NCBI GenBank assembly: GCA_013138865.1
Contig: WTBY01000022.1
Span: 1-58,879, forward strand
Length of the DNA: 58,879 nucleotides
Direction: 5' to 3'
From: Helicobacteraceae bacterium
GTDB taxonomy: Bacteria > Campylobacterota > Campylobacteria > Campylobacterales > Sulfurimonadaceae
A program made the position numbers and the translations under genes. Position 1 is the first letter of the stretch, and the number at the start of each line of letters is the position of its first letter. Under the pieces are notes generated by a model. The model searched no databases, was not told the origin of the DNA, and worked only from the letters and a program-made list of their open reading frames with translations. Positions 41,578-50,917 of the stretch are shown one piece after another.

Positions 41578-43293
41578 TTGGATTTACTAACAGATGGGCT
41601 TTTTTATGCTGGTCATATAACTCAAGAACAGTTAAATGAGCATGAAACACTAGAACACTTAATTGACAACAATGTAATAACTATTGAATTTGTAATTAAG
41701 TTTGTAGTGGATGAAATTCGGCTGGGTAAGTATGAAATAAGTTTTTTAAAAGCTTATCCATTTTTAAGTGAAGAAGCAATTTTAGAAAAATTAGCTGAAG
41801 TTATGAAAGTCCAATTTATGGATCTTGACTCTTTTGATGTTGATTTTAGAACAGCTGAAAAACTTCCTTTTGTACAACTTCAAAAATTTCGTGCACTTCC
41901 TCTTTTTCAAGATGAGTTGAGTGTTACAGTAGTATTTGCAGATCCTCTCGATATAGAAGCAACAGAGTCTATTCAAAGACTTTTTCCTAGAAAACCTATT
42001 CAAATAGCGATAGCAACTCCTAAGCAGATCAATATTTATCTTCAAAAAATGGAGTTAAAAGATAGTGTTAAAGAGTTAGTTACAAACATTAGAAATGAGC
42101 TAAACTCTATAGGAACATTAGAAGAACAACAAGAAGCTTCTTCTGTTTTAAAGCTTATTGAAGTACTTTTAAAAAGCTGTATAAAATCACGTGGATCAGA
42201 TATTCATATAGAACCAACAGAGAAAAATTGTGTTGTTAGAACTAGAATTGATGGTAAACTTAGTGAAATGTTCTTGTTTGATAAAGATATTTATCCACCA
42301 CTCGCTTCACGCTTAAAACTACTTGCTAACTTAGATATTGCAGAGAAGAGAAAGCCACAAGATGGACGTTTCTCTTATGAGGTAGCAGAAGCTGAGTTTG
42401 ATTTTCGTATTTCAACTCTACCTATTCTTTATGGTGAGTCTATCGTTATGCGTGTTCTTGATAAAGAGAGAGCATTAATACGCCTTGATGAAGCTGGAAT
42501 GGATAAGGTTAACTATAAAAAACTTCATAAATCGCTTCAAGCTCCTTTTGGAATTATTTTAGTTACTGGACCTACTGGTAGTGGTAAAACTACAACACTT
42601 TATGGTGCACTAAATGAGCTTAGAAATGTTGCAGAAAAAGTGATCACAGTTGAAGATCCTGTTGAGTATAGAATGAATCTAATTCAACAAGTTCAAGTAA
42701 ATACTAAAGTAGGTTTAACATTTGCTGCAGCACTCAGATCTATTTTACGTCAAGATCCAGACAAAATAATGATAGGTGAAATTCGTGATAAAGAGACACT
42801 TGAGATCGCCATTAAGTCAGCTTTAACTGGTCACTTAGTTATTTCAACACTTCATACAAATGACTCTGTAAGTGCAATTACAAGAATGAGTGATATGGGA
42901 ATAGCACCATATCTTATTAGTGGTGCAGTTGTCGCAATTCAAGCACAAAGACTTCTTAGAAAAATATGTCTTTCATGTAAAAAAGAGGCAGTTCTTCCGC
43001 AACTTATTTTAAACGATTATAAAAAGTATATTCCAGAGGGAACAGTTTTTTATGAGGGTGAGGGTTGTCGAGAGTGTAACAATAGTGGCTTCTTTGGTAG
43101 AGAGATGATTTGTGAAGTTTTAGAAATTTCAGAAACCATATCGAGTATGATCGCACGTGGTTCGAATAAAGAAGAGATACTAACAAAAGCTATAGAAGAG
43201 GGCTTTATAGGTATGTTTAGTAATGCTATGGATAAAGCAATAGCAGGTATAACTACTCTTGAAGAAGTTATAAGTGTGGCAAAAGAGTCATGA
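41578..43293 (+). CDS. GspE/PilB-type secretion or pilus assembly ATPase
   Basis: A 571-residue ATPase. N-terminal MshEN-like domains (residues 1-150) precede the motor: GPTGSGKTTTLYGAL is Walker A, EDPVEY the Asp box, QDPDKIMIGEIRD Walker B and HLVISTLHTNDS the His box; CLSCKKE ... CRECNNSGF is the tetracysteine zinc site. The start is a TTG at 41578 with GAGG upstream. It powers a type II secretion system or type IV pilus with GspF in the next gene; secretin and pseudopilin genes are not seen here. Confidence 0.92.
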   Translation: MDLLTDGLFYAGHITQEQLNEHETLEHLIDNNVITIEFVIKFVVDEIRLGKYEISFLKAYPFLSEEAILEKLAEVMKVQFMDLDSFDVDFRTAEKLPFVQLQKFRALPLFQDELSVTVVFADPLDIEATESIQRLFPRKPIQIAIATPKQINIYLQKMELKDSVKELVTNIRNELNSIGTLEEQQEASSVLKLIEVLLKSCIKSRGSDIHIEPTEKNCVVRTRIDGKLSEMFLFDKDIYPPLASRLKLLANLDIAEKRKPQDGRFSYEVAEAEFDFRISTLPILYGESIVMRVLDKERALIRLDEAGMDKVNYKKLHKSLQAPFGIILVTGPTGSGKTTTLYGALNELRNVAEKVITVEDPVEYRMNLIQQVQVNTKVGLTFAAALRSILRQDPDKIMIGEIRDKETLEIAIKSALTGHLVISTLHTNDSVSAITRMSDMGIAPYLISGAVVAIQAQRLLRKICLSCKKEAVLPQLILNDYKKYIPEGTVFYEGEGCRECNNSGFFGREMICEVLEISETISSMIARGSNKEEILTKAIEEGFIGMFSNAMDKAIAGITTLEEVISVAKES

Positions 43294-44537
43294 GTTATTA
43301 TGAAGTAGTCATGATACAGCGTGGTAAAAAAGTAAAATATGGTGTATATGCAGAATCGAAAAAAGATGCAACATCAAAAGCAAAGCTAAAACATCATGGA
43401 ATAGTCCTCAAAGCAGTTCCTGCTGCCGCACCATTAGAAGATGTTTTTAAAAAATATAAAGATACTCTTGTAAAGAGTTTAAAAAGATCTAAAATAGATC
43501 AAGATGCACTTATAGCTGCGATCAGACAACTAGCCGTTATGAGTAATGCAGGTATATCTATACACGATGCACTAAAAGAGATATCTTCGTCATCGCAAGA
43601 TGAGAATTTAAAAACTATACTAAACAAAATAGCTGATGATATAAACTCAGGTCACTCACTTTCAGGAGCTATGGAGCACTTTCGCTTTGAGCTAGGTAAT
43701 TTAACATTAGCTATGATCGAGCTTGGCGAAAGAACAGGTAATATGGCTGAAGCTCTATACTCTTTAGCTGATATGTTAGAAGAGATTAGAAGAAATATAA
43801 TTAAATTTAAAAAAGCTATGGCATACCCTAGAAATGTTATGATCGCTATGGCTGTCGCTTTTACAGTACTTATATCTTATGTTGTTCCACAATTTAAAAC
43901 TATTTTCGAAGAGCTTGGTGCTAACTTACCACTACCAACCATTATACTTTTAAAGTTGGAGTTTCTTTTTAATAACTATGGTCCTTATGTATTAGCTACT
44001 CTTTTTGTCACTTTTATGACTATTAGGTATTTTATAGAGAACTTTTATGATGTTAAACGTAAATTTCATGCACTTTTACTAAAAACATATCTGATTAAAA
44101 ATATTATTATGTACTCTACTTTAAATAGGTTTACTCTAGTATTTAGTGAACTTGTAGGTGCTGGTATCTCTATAGCAGATGCACTAGATAGTGCTACTTC
44201 CATGATAGACAATGTAGTTTTAAAAGAGAAACTTTCAACTGTTCGAGCATCAGTAGAGAAGGGTAGTGCATTAAACCAAGGTTTAAAAGATACTGGACTT
44301 TTTGAAAATATGATTATTCAGATGATTACAGCAGGTGAGTCAAGTGGACAACTTGACGCTATGCTTAAAAATGTAACTGATTATTATAAAATGCGTTTTG
44401 ACGCGATTATAGATAACCTAAGTGAAGCAGTAGAGCCTATTATGTTATTTTTAATAGCAGGAATGGTTATTTTGTTAGCACTTGGTATTTTTATGCCAAT
44501 GTGGGATATGGGTAATGCAGTTCAAGGTAGAACTTAG
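43290..44537 (+). CDS. GspF/PilC-type inner-membrane platform protein
   Basis: A 415-residue membrane protein with two T2SSF domains: QLAVMSNAGISIHDALKEIS and FSELVGAGISIADALDSATS are the paired helical repeats, with three membrane spans (about residue 185-205, 225-250 and 385-405). It is the platform that couples the GspE motor to the growing pilus. Its ATG overlaps the GspE stop by four bases. Confidence 0.92.
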   Translation: MSYYEVVMIQRGKKVKYGVYAESKKDATSKAKLKHHGIVLKAVPAAAPLEDVFKKYKDTLVKSLKRSKIDQDALIAAIRQLAVMSNAGISIHDALKEISSSSQDENLKTILNKIADDINSGHSLSGAMEHFRFELGNLTLAMIELGERTGNMAEALYSLADMLEEIRRNIIKFKKAMAYPRNVMIAMAVAFTVLISYVVPQFKTIFEELGANLPLPTIILLKLEFLFNNYGPYVLATLFVTFMTIRYFIENFYDVKRKFHALLLKTYLIKNIIMYSTLNRFTLVFSELVGAGISIADALDSATSMIDNVVLKEKLSTVRASVEKGSALNQGLKDTGLFENMIIQMITAGESSGQLDAMLKNVTDYYKMRFDAIIDNLSEAVEPIMLFLIAGMVILLALGIFMPMWDMGNAVQGRT

Positions 44538-44554
44538 CATTAGCCACACTATTT

Positions 44555-45316
44555 TTAAAAGTTGTACTTAACACCAACTTTTAAGTAGTGGTTTTGTGTT
44601 GTACTTCTTGGCTCGTAAAAACCTTGAACAACATTAGACTCAGTTATTTTTTGAGTTTCAAATACATTATCTATATAGAATTCATAAGATTTAGAAAATT
44701 TATATGTAATAGGTATACCAAAAGAGTATGTATTAACTCCACCTAGTTTAAATGTCCCACTTATTCCAGTTGCAATCATTTGAGGCTCATAAGCGTAAGC
44801 ATATTTAAGGTCTAAACCTATAGTTACTTTTTCAAATGCTTTATACTCAACACCTAAGTTTATTAAACCATACATCCAACTGTAGTCTTCAACTTGTGCA
44901 GCTGATAGCTCTCTTTTCCAATACTTATACCCAATACCTGCACCTATGTAAATAGTGGCGTCATCTATTTTATTATAATTTTTAAGTATTGCACCAGTGT
45001 CAATAATGCTATTAGCAGTTGAGCCTACATATGATCCATAACCTGCGTTAGAGTTCAGTAAAGAGCCAATATATTGACTGTTTCCTGATATGTAACTTCC
45101 ATAAATTTCATAGCTTAAATAATCATTTATTTCACTATCAAACTTTAACTCCATACCTTTTAGATCACTTAATGAAGTTGTTTCACTATCTAAAATTTGA
45201 TCTGTAGTTTTAGAGTACTCTCTGTAGTCCATTGCTACACCCAAAACACCTACTTTTAAACTTGATGCCAATAGTGCACTTGATAAAAGTGCTGTTGTTA
45301 ATAATATTTTTTTCAT
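44555..45316 (-). CDS. outer-membrane beta-barrel-like protein
   Basis: A 253-residue secreted protein. I start it at the internal ATG at 45316, which gives a signal peptide MKKILLTTALLSSALLASSL; the longer frame to 45364 would overlap fabG and lacks a signal. Alternating hydrophobic/aromatic strands (YLSYEIYGSYISGN, EYKAFEKVTIGLDLKYAYAY) end in a terminal phenylalanine strand (HYLKVGVKYNF), which is the beta-barrel assembly mark. It likely sits in the outer membrane; its ligand is not evident. Confidence 0.75.
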   Translation of the reverse strand: MKKILLTTALLSSALLASSLKVGVLGVAMDYREYSKTTDQILDSETTSLSDLKGMELKFDSEINDYLSYEIYGSYISGNSQYIGSLLNSNAGYGSYVGSTANSIIDTGAILKNYNKIDDATIYIGAGIGYKYWKRELSAAQVEDYSWMYGLINLGVEYKAFEKVTIGLDLKYAYAYEPQMIATGISGTFKLGGVNTYSFGIPITYKFSKSYEFYIDNVFETQKITESNVVQGFYEPRSTTQNHYLKVGVKYNF

Positions 45317-45344
45317 TTTGTAGTTCTTTGTAATTCCGAAGGAA

Positions 45345-46088
45345 TTACATGAACATCCCCCCATTAACTTTTAAAGTTTCACCAGTTATGTAACTAGAGT
45401 GATCTGATAGTAAAAATGCAGTAGCTTCTGCAATCTCACTTGGATTACCAAAACGAGCCATAGGTATTTTTGAAGTAAAACTAGCTTTTACTTCATCATT
45501 TAGCTCATCAGTCATATCAGTAGCGATAAAACCGGGAGTTACAGTGTTGAAACGTATACCACTTGTTGCCGCTTCGATCGCAAAGCTTTTGTTCATAGCT
45601 ATTAAACCACCTTTAGAAGCGGCGTAGTTTGTTTGACCTGCATTTCCAGTCTCACCTACGATCGAAGCAACATTAACAACTGATCCAAACTTTTTCTTTC
45701 TCATAGCTTTAAAAGCTTCACGACAGCCTGTAAATGCAGAAGTTAGGTTTGCATTAATTACGCTCATAAAGTCTTCATTTTTCATACGAAGTGCAAGTTT
45801 GTCATTTGTAATACCTGCATTATTTACAAGGTAACTTAACTCACCATCTGTTGTTACAATAGTTTTTATAGCATTAGTGAATGCACTATCATCACTAACA
45901 TCAAAACCGATCACTTCAGCTTCACCACCAGCTTCTAAGATCGCATTTTTTACAGCCTCTGCTTCAGTTGCACCTGATCTATAATTAACCCATACCTTAA
46001 GACCATAACCAGCCAAAACTTTTGCTATCTGAGCACCGATACCTCTACTTGAACCTGTTACTAATACATTTTTTCCACTAAATTTCAT
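45345..46088 (-). CDS. fabG: 3-oxoacyl-ACP reductase
   Basis: A 247-residue short-chain dehydrogenase: TGSSRGIGAQIA for NADP, LVNNAGITND, and the catalytic S142/Y155/K159 (YAASK). The match to FabG of fatty acid elongation is close in length and signature. AAGG stands before the ATG in a context shared with rpoZ (AAGCAAAGGAAAAAAATG), and the structured element lies just upstream. acpP is not in this window on the same side. Confidence 0.92.
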   Translation of the reverse strand: MKFSGKNVLVTGSSRGIGAQIAKVLAGYGLKVWVNYRSGATEAEAVKNAILEAGGEAEVIGFDVSDDSAFTNAIKTIVTTDGELSYLVNNAGITNDKLALRMKNEDFMSVINANLTSAFTGCREAFKAMRKKKFGSVVNVASIVGETGNAGQTNYAASKGGLIAMNKSFAIEAATSGIRFNTVTPGFIATDMTDELNDEVKASFTSKIPMARFGNPSEIAEATAFLLSDHSSYITGETLKVNGGMFM

Positions 46089-46102
46089 TTTTTTCCTTTG
46101 CT

Positions 46103-46191
46103 TAAACTCACTCTTTAGCCATAGGCTATGAGTAGAGTTTGAGTACTTCTAATTCTTTAGAATTATGAAGTCACATTATCCCCGAAGGGTA
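46103..46191 (-). promoter_or_regulatory. structured leader upstream of fabG (copy 2 of a shared element)
   Basis: Reading the minus strand: CCCTTCGGGG, then a hairpin ACTTC/GAAGT with AATTCT/AGAATT, then CTCT-TAGCC/GGCTA-AGAG, then GAGTGAGTTTAAGC before the fabG ribosome site. It aligns end to end with the rpoZ leader in the same orientation to the downstream gene. Confidence 0.75.
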
Positions 46192-46199
46192 CATTTACA

Positions 46200-47675
46200 C
46201 TATATTAAACTATGATCCATCTCGGAAGGTTTTTCAATGCCCATAAGTTGTAATATTGTTGGTGCTACATTATTTAGGCCACCATTTTCAACTTTACTAA
46301 CTCCTTCAGCTTCAACAAAACACCAAACTTGACCTACTGTATGGTTTGTTAAAATATTTCCAGAACTATCTCTCATCTGTTCGCAGTTTCCATGATCAGC
46401 TGTGATCATAACTGCGTAGTCTCTCTCTTTTGCTTTTTGCAAAATACGACCTAGTTGAGTGTCAACACACTCAACAGCTTTTAGACCTGCTTCATAGTTC
46501 CCAGTGTGTCCAACCATGTCGCCATTTGCAAAGTTTACAACTATAAAATCATACTTATTCTCCATCCCCTTAAGTACACCATCACAAACTTCGATCGCAC
46601 TCATTTCAGGTTTTTCATCGTAAGTTCTAACATCTGGTGAAGGTACTAAAACTCTTGTCTCATTCTCATACGGCTCATCTATGCCACCATTTAAAAAGAA
46701 TGTCACATGTGCGTATTTCTCAGTCTCTGCTGTATGAAGTTGAGATAGTCCTTTGTTACTAATAACTTCTGCTAAAGTATTTTTTGGGCTCTCTTTAGTG
46801 AAGAGAATAGGGTAGTTGAAACTGTTATCATAGTTAGTCATAGTTGCAATATTTACACCTTTAAACTCTCTATTAAAGCTTTCAAAGTTTTCATCTGCGA
46901 TCGCAGTTACGATCTCTCTCATTCTATCGCTTCTAAAGTTTATAAATATAACACTATCACCTTTTTTCATACCGTTATAACCATCAAAAGCAGTAGGAAC
47001 TATAAACTCATCTAACTCATCTTTAGCGTATGAATTTTCTATGTAGTCATCAACACTAGAATCATTCTTAGGTTCTGCATCTACTATAGCTTCATAACCT
47101 TTTTGAACTCTTTCCCACCTGTTGTCACGATCCATGCTATAAAAACGTCCACCGATCGTAGCTATTTTTATTTTATCATTTAAGTGAACTTGAATTTGGT
47201 GTAGGTAGTGAGCAGCAGATCTAGGTGAAACGTCTCTTCCATCACTTATTAAGTGAAGCCAAACTTCTTTACCTGACTCTTCAGCTATCTGTGCTACTGC
47301 ATCTAAGTGACTTATGTGCGAATGAACACCACCATCACTCATAAGACCAACAACATGGAGAGTGTCACTTTTTTTAAGTAGATCTACAAAAACTTCATTT
47401 TTTTGAAGACTCTTTTCTTGAATTGCTAACGATATTTTTACAAGGTCTTGGTAGAGTACACGACCACTACCTATTGACATATGCCCAACTTCTGAGTTGC
47501 CCATTTGTCCCTCAGGAAGACCAACACTTAGCCCATGTGTGCTTATAAGTGAATGAGGTGTATTAGAGAACAGCTTGTCATATGTTGGTGTCGTTGCATT
47601 ATAAAATGCATTGTATTCAGTTTTTTCATTAAAACCGATACCATCCGTAATAACTAAAATTGCTTTTTTACTCAA
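46200..47675 (-). CDS. gpmI: 2,3-bisphosphoglycerate-independent phosphoglycerate mutase
   Basis: A 491-residue manganese enzyme: ITDGIGFNE with D11, MGNSEVGHMSIGSG with the phosphoserine S61, and the substrate and metal regions HLISDGRDV, GGRFYSMDRDNRWER and MITADHGNCEQM. It interconverts 3- and 2-phosphoglycerate and links gluconeogenesis/glycolysis with the divergent PEP carboxykinase gene. The promoter region in between is occupied by the MITE at 47717-47986. Confidence 0.96.
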   Translation of the reverse strand: MSKKAILVITDGIGFNEKTEYNAFYNATTPTYDKLFSNTPHSLISTHGLSVGLPEGQMGNSEVGHMSIGSGRVLYQDLVKISLAIQEKSLQKNEVFVDLLKKSDTLHVVGLMSDGGVHSHISHLDAVAQIAEESGKEVWLHLISDGRDVSPRSAAHYLHQIQVHLNDKIKIATIGGRFYSMDRDNRWERVQKGYEAIVDAEPKNDSSVDDYIENSYAKDELDEFIVPTAFDGYNGMKKGDSVIFINFRSDRMREIVTAIADENFESFNREFKGVNIATMTNYDNSFNYPILFTKESPKNTLAEVISNKGLSQLHTAETEKYAHVTFFLNGGIDEPYENETRVLVPSPDVRTYDEKPEMSAIEVCDGVLKGMENKYDFIVVNFANGDMVGHTGNYEAGLKAVECVDTQLGRILQKAKERDYAVMITADHGNCEQMRDSSGNILTNHTVGQVWCFVEAEGVSKVENGGLNNVAPTILQLMGIEKPSEMDHSLI

Positions 47676-48081
47676 ATAGCATCCTTAAATTTTTTTATTA
47701 TTATAACAAAAAAATTATTGAACCCTCTGAACAATTAACATGTTCTCAGCAAAAGAAGAGATGTGCTATTACAAGGCGAAAACAGGCAGAAGCTACTAGT
47801 AGCTTCAAGTGTTTTTAACGAAGTAAGAGCGTGTCTCTTCTTTTGCCCTACGGGAGAGTTTTTAAAAAGCAATCTTGAACAAATTTTTTCATCGCCGTAA
47901 CTTTGGTTATGACTCAAAAAAAGATTTGCACAATCTTACTTTTTAAAAGCTCTCTGAGAACGTGTTAATTGTTCAGAGGGTTCAATTGTAAACATTTAGT
48001 AACCTTTTTAAGCTAAAACAAACAATAAGAAGTTTATTATTAGACTATTATTTATTAAAACAAAAAAAGGTACATAAACTT
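47676..48081. other. divergent intergenic region with MITE
   Basis: Between gpmI (leftward) and pckA (rightward). The centre 47717-47986 is the MITE-like element listed separately. The remaining 95 bases before pckA and 41 before gpmI must hold the promoters, unless these come from the element. Confidence 0.6.
47717..47986. mobile_element. 270-bp MITE with 33-bp terminal inverted repeats
   Basis: The left end ATTGAACCCTCTGAACAA, continuing to 47749, is the reverse complement of the right end (47954-47986) with one mismatch in 33. There is no intact gene inside, but two further inverted repeats (GCAAAAGAAGAGA / TCTCTTCTTTTGC and a TTTTTAAAAAG pair) give it high self-complementarity. No certain target duplication could be made out. 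The first 18 bases recur exactly at 58756-58773. Confidence 0.85.
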
Positions 48082-49668
48082 ATGAAACCAAGTGACATAG
48101 AAAAGTTAGGTATAAACAACATTGGAAAGATTTTCCACAACCTAAGTTATGATGATTTAATTAAGCATGAGCTTGATAATGGTGAGTGTAAGTTAGCAGA
48201 CAGTGGTGCAACTATGGTTGACACTGGAATATTTACAGGTCGTTCTCCAAAAGATAAGTTTTTTGTAGAAGACGAAAGCGCTAAAAAATATGTTGCATGG
48301 GGTGATGTTAATAAGCCTGTATCTAAAGAGATCTTCAATGAGCTTCTAGAAGTTGCACGTGAGCAACTAAGCAGTAAAGACTTATATATAACAGATGTAC
48401 ATTGTGGTGCTAGTGAAGCAAGTAAAAAAGAGGTGCGTTTTGTATCTGAAATAGCTTGGCAGTCACATTTTGTAAAAAATATGTTTATTCGTCCCACAGA
48501 AGATGAATTAGAGAACTTTCAACCTGACTTTACTGTTTTAAACGCTTGTAAAGCTGTAAATGACAAGTGGAAAGAGCATGATCTTCACTCTGAAGTATTT
48601 GTACTTTTCAATATAGAAGAGAATATAGCAATTATTGGTGGTACTTGGTATGGTGGTGAGATGAAAAAAGGAATTTTTTCAATGATGAACTACTGGTTAC
48701 CACTTCAAGGTAAACTTTCTATGCACTGTTCTGCAAATGTAGGTAAAGATGGTGATACAGCGCTATTCTTTGGACTAAGTGGAACAGGTAAAACTACACT
48801 TTCAACTGATCCTAAACGTGCACTTATAGGTGATGACGAACATGGTTGGGATGATGATGGAGTTTTTAACTTTGAGGGCGGTTGTTACGCTAAAGTTATT
48901 AACCTTGATCCTAATAGTGAACCTGAAATTTATGGTGCTATATCAAAAGACGCTCTTTTAGAGAATGTTGTATATGATGAAAATGGAAAAGTCGACTACG
49001 AAGATGGATCTAAAACAGAAAATACTCGTGTGTCATATCCGATCGAGCATATAAAAAACCATGAGCCAACACTTCATGCCGGTCATCCTAAAAATATAAT
49101 TTTCCTAACTGCGGATGCTTTTGGTGTTTTACCTCCTGTCTCGAAACTTACAAAAGAGCAAGCAATGTACTACTTTTTAAGTGGTTATACAGCAAAAGTT
49201 GCAGGAACTGAACGTGGTATTACTGAACCAGTTGCTACATTTAGTGCATGTTTTGGTGAAGCATTTTTACCACTTCATCCAACTACATATGCTAAGCTTT
49301 TAGGTAAGAAAATGGATAAGCACAATGTTAATGTATTTCTAGTAAACACAGGTTGGAGCGGTGGTGCCTATGGCGTTGGAAAACGTATGAGTATTAAAGC
49401 AACTCGTGCTTGTATTAATGCTGTTCTTGATGGTTCTATTAATAAGTGTGAGTTTGATACAACTAAAACATTTAGACTTAATGTTCCAAAAACTTTAGAT
49501 GGTGTTGAAGATAGAGTACTTAACCCTAGAAATGCTTGGGAAGATAAAGATGAGTTTGATGCTACTCGTGATAACCTAGCTCAAATGTTTATAGATAACT
49601 TCAAAAAATACCAGAGTGAAAACAGTGAGTTTGACTACGCTGAAGCTGGTCCTAAAATAGAGTCATAG
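48082..49668 (+). CDS. pckA: phosphoenolpyruvate carboxykinase (ATP)
   Basis: A 528-residue ATP-type [25 protein letters not shown], the P-loop [13 protein letters not shown], the metal-binding [20 protein letters not shown] and the later LVNTGWSGG. It converts oxaloacetate to PEP with ATP (gluconeogenesis) or the reverse. Together with the downstream OadGAB genes it forms an oxaloacetate node. The ATG at 48082 lies behind an AAAGG stretch. Confidence 0.96.
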   Translation: MKPSDIEKLGINNIGKIFHNLSYDDLIKHELDNGECKLADSGATMVDTGIFTGRSPKDKFFVEDESAKKYVAWGDVNKPVSKEIFNELLEVAREQLSSKDLYITDVHCGASEASKKEVRFVSEIAWQSHFVKNMFIRPTEDELENFQPDFTVLNACKAVNDKWKEHDLHSEVFVLFNIEENIAIIGGTWYGGEMKKGIFSMMNYWLPLQGKLSMHCSANVGKDGDTALFFGLSGTGKTTLSTDPKRALIGDDEHGWDDDGVFNFEGGCYAKVINLDPNSEPEIYGAISKDALLENVVYDENGKVDYEDGSKTENTRVSYPIEHIKNHEPTLHAGHPKNIIFLTADAFGVLPPVSKLTKEQAMYYFLSGYTAKVAGTERGITEPVATFSACFGEAFLPLHPTTYAKLLGKKMDKHNVNVFLVNTGWSGGAYGVGKRMSIKATRACINAVLDGSINKCEFDTTKTFRLNVPKTLDGVEDRVLNPRNAWEDKDEFDATRDNLAQMFIDNFKKYQSENSEFDYAEAGPKIES

Positions 49669-49693
49669 ACTCTATTTTAATACTCAAAATAAG

Positions 49694-50233
49694 CTACTTT
49701 TTAATAGTAGCTTTTATAATCTTTTCAGTTTTTACAGGTTTACTTCTACGATCAACTCTTACATTTTCTAGATCATCAACAACATCCATACCTTTGATAA
49801 CTTGACCAAAAATAGTGTGATGACCATTTAAATGAGAAGTTGGAACTGTTGTTATGAAAAACTGACTTCCATTTGTGTTAGGTCCTGCATTTGCCATTGC
49901 AAGTACACCTTTATTGTCAAAATCAAGTGAAGGGTTAAACTCATCGTTGAATTTTCCACCTTTAGCAGACTCTCCACCACGACCAGTTCCGCTCGGATCA
50001 CCACCTTGGATCATAAAGTTTTTTATGATACGGTGAAAAATAATACCGTTGTAGTAACCTCTTTTTACAAGTGTTACAAAATTTTCAACTGTTTTTGGAG
50101 CTTTGTCCTCAAAAAGTTGAATCTCAATATTTCCTTTTGTTGTCTCTAAAACAACTATAGGACCTTTCCCATTATTTGCTTGCGCTGAAGCTGAAAAGAG
50201 TGTAAATATCGCTAAAACTAAAAGTTTATACAT
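49694..50233 (-). CDS. cyclophilin-type peptidyl-prolyl isomerase, exported
   Basis: A 179-residue protein starting at the ATG at 50233 (AAGG about ten bases upstream); a start seven codons earlier has no ribosome site. It has a signal peptide MYKLLVLAIFTLFSASAQA and a compact bacterial cyclophilin domain: FHRIIKNFMIQGGDPSGTGR and MANAGPNTNGSQFFIT are the active-site loops. It speeds proline isomerisation of proteins in the periplasm, possibly with a role in outer-membrane folding. Confidence 0.9.
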   Translation of the reverse strand: MYKLLVLAIFTLFSASAQANNGKGPIVVLETTKGNIEIQLFEDKAPKTVENFVTLVKRGYYNGIIFHRIIKNFMIQGGDPSGTGRGGESAKGGKFNDEFNPSLDFDNKGVLAMANAGPNTNGSQFFITTVPTSHLNGHHTIFGQVIKGMDVVDDLENVRVDRRSKPVKTEKIIKATIKK

Positions 50234-50234
50234 G

Positions 50235-50633
50235 TTAGGTAGCCTTATGTTCATTTGTTAAATATATCCAAAACTCTTTGTGAGTAAACCCTCTATTTAA
50301 AAAATAGATCTGTAATATTGTTACACGATAAAGTGTGATGATCATTTTAGCATACGGAATCAAAATAGCGAGCTGAATTAAAATAGACTGCTCTTTTTCA
50401 CCTTTAGAACTCATCATCTCTTGAAGACCAATATTTTTACTTAAATATAGACCAAAAGCTAATGAGAAACCAAAGTTTAAAATAATTCCAAATAGCACGT
50501 ATGCATAAACATCTTGGCTACTTAATGTATCGAACATAATATATCCTATTAGTTGCGTTAGTATGAGTATAATCGTCAAAATTGTTAAGTATTGTAACAA
50601 ATTGTTCAGTAAATAAAATATATTTAATCTCAT
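50235..50633 (-). CDS. membrane protein of unknown function
   Basis: A 132-residue protein with two clear spans (YLTILTIILILTQLIGYIMF and YVLFGIILNFGFSLAFGLYL) and a third hydrophobic segment (LIQLAILIPYAKMIITLYRV). The stop lies one base before the cyclophilin start. No recognised family; it is conserved in appearance with small Campylobacterota membrane proteins but I cannot confirm this. Confidence 0.6.
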   Translation of the reverse strand: MRLNIFYLLNNLLQYLTILTIILILTQLIGYIMFDTLSSQDVYAYVLFGIILNFGFSLAFGLYLSKNIGLQEMMSSKGEKEQSILIQLAILIPYAKMIITLYRVTILQIYFLNRGFTHKEFWIYLTNEHKAT

Positions 50634-50674
50634 TTATTATAGAATATGCGTAATTATTTTACAAAGGTAAAAAA

Positions 50675-50905
50675 ATGACAGAAAATTTGGTAGCTGAAAG
50701 CTTAAAATTTATGGTACTTGGTATGGGTACTGTATTTATGTTTTTAATCATAATGATCATTGTTATGAACTTACAAGCAAAAATTGTACATAGGTTTTTC
50801 CCTGAACCTGAACCAGTGGAACCTACTCCTACATTAGATACATCTGCGCAAGCAAAAAAAGTAGCTGCTGCTACTGCTGCTATTATGCATCATAGAAACT
50901 CATAA
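50675..50905 (+). CDS. oadG: oxaloacetate decarboxylase gamma chain
   Basis: A 76-residue protein with one N-terminal span (FMVLGMGTVFMFLIIMIIVM) and a proline/alanine-rich tail (PEPEPVEPTPTLD). That is the standard OadG layout, which anchors the alpha chain to the beta chain and carries a metal-binding C-terminus. It stands twelve bases before oadA; AAAGG precedes the ATG. This is the first gene of the oadGAB operon. Confidence 0.85.
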   Translation: MTENLVAESLKFMVLGMGTVFMFLIIMIIVMNLQAKIVHRFFPEPEPVEPTPTLDTSAQAKKVAAATAAIMHHRNS

Positions 50906-50917
50906 GGAACCTATAAT

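Noticed and set aside
47735-47917. 60-aa minus-strand frame inside the MITE
   Set aside because: The frame is a by-product of the element; composition (SFCLFSPCNSTSLLLL) and lack of a ribosome site do not support a gene.
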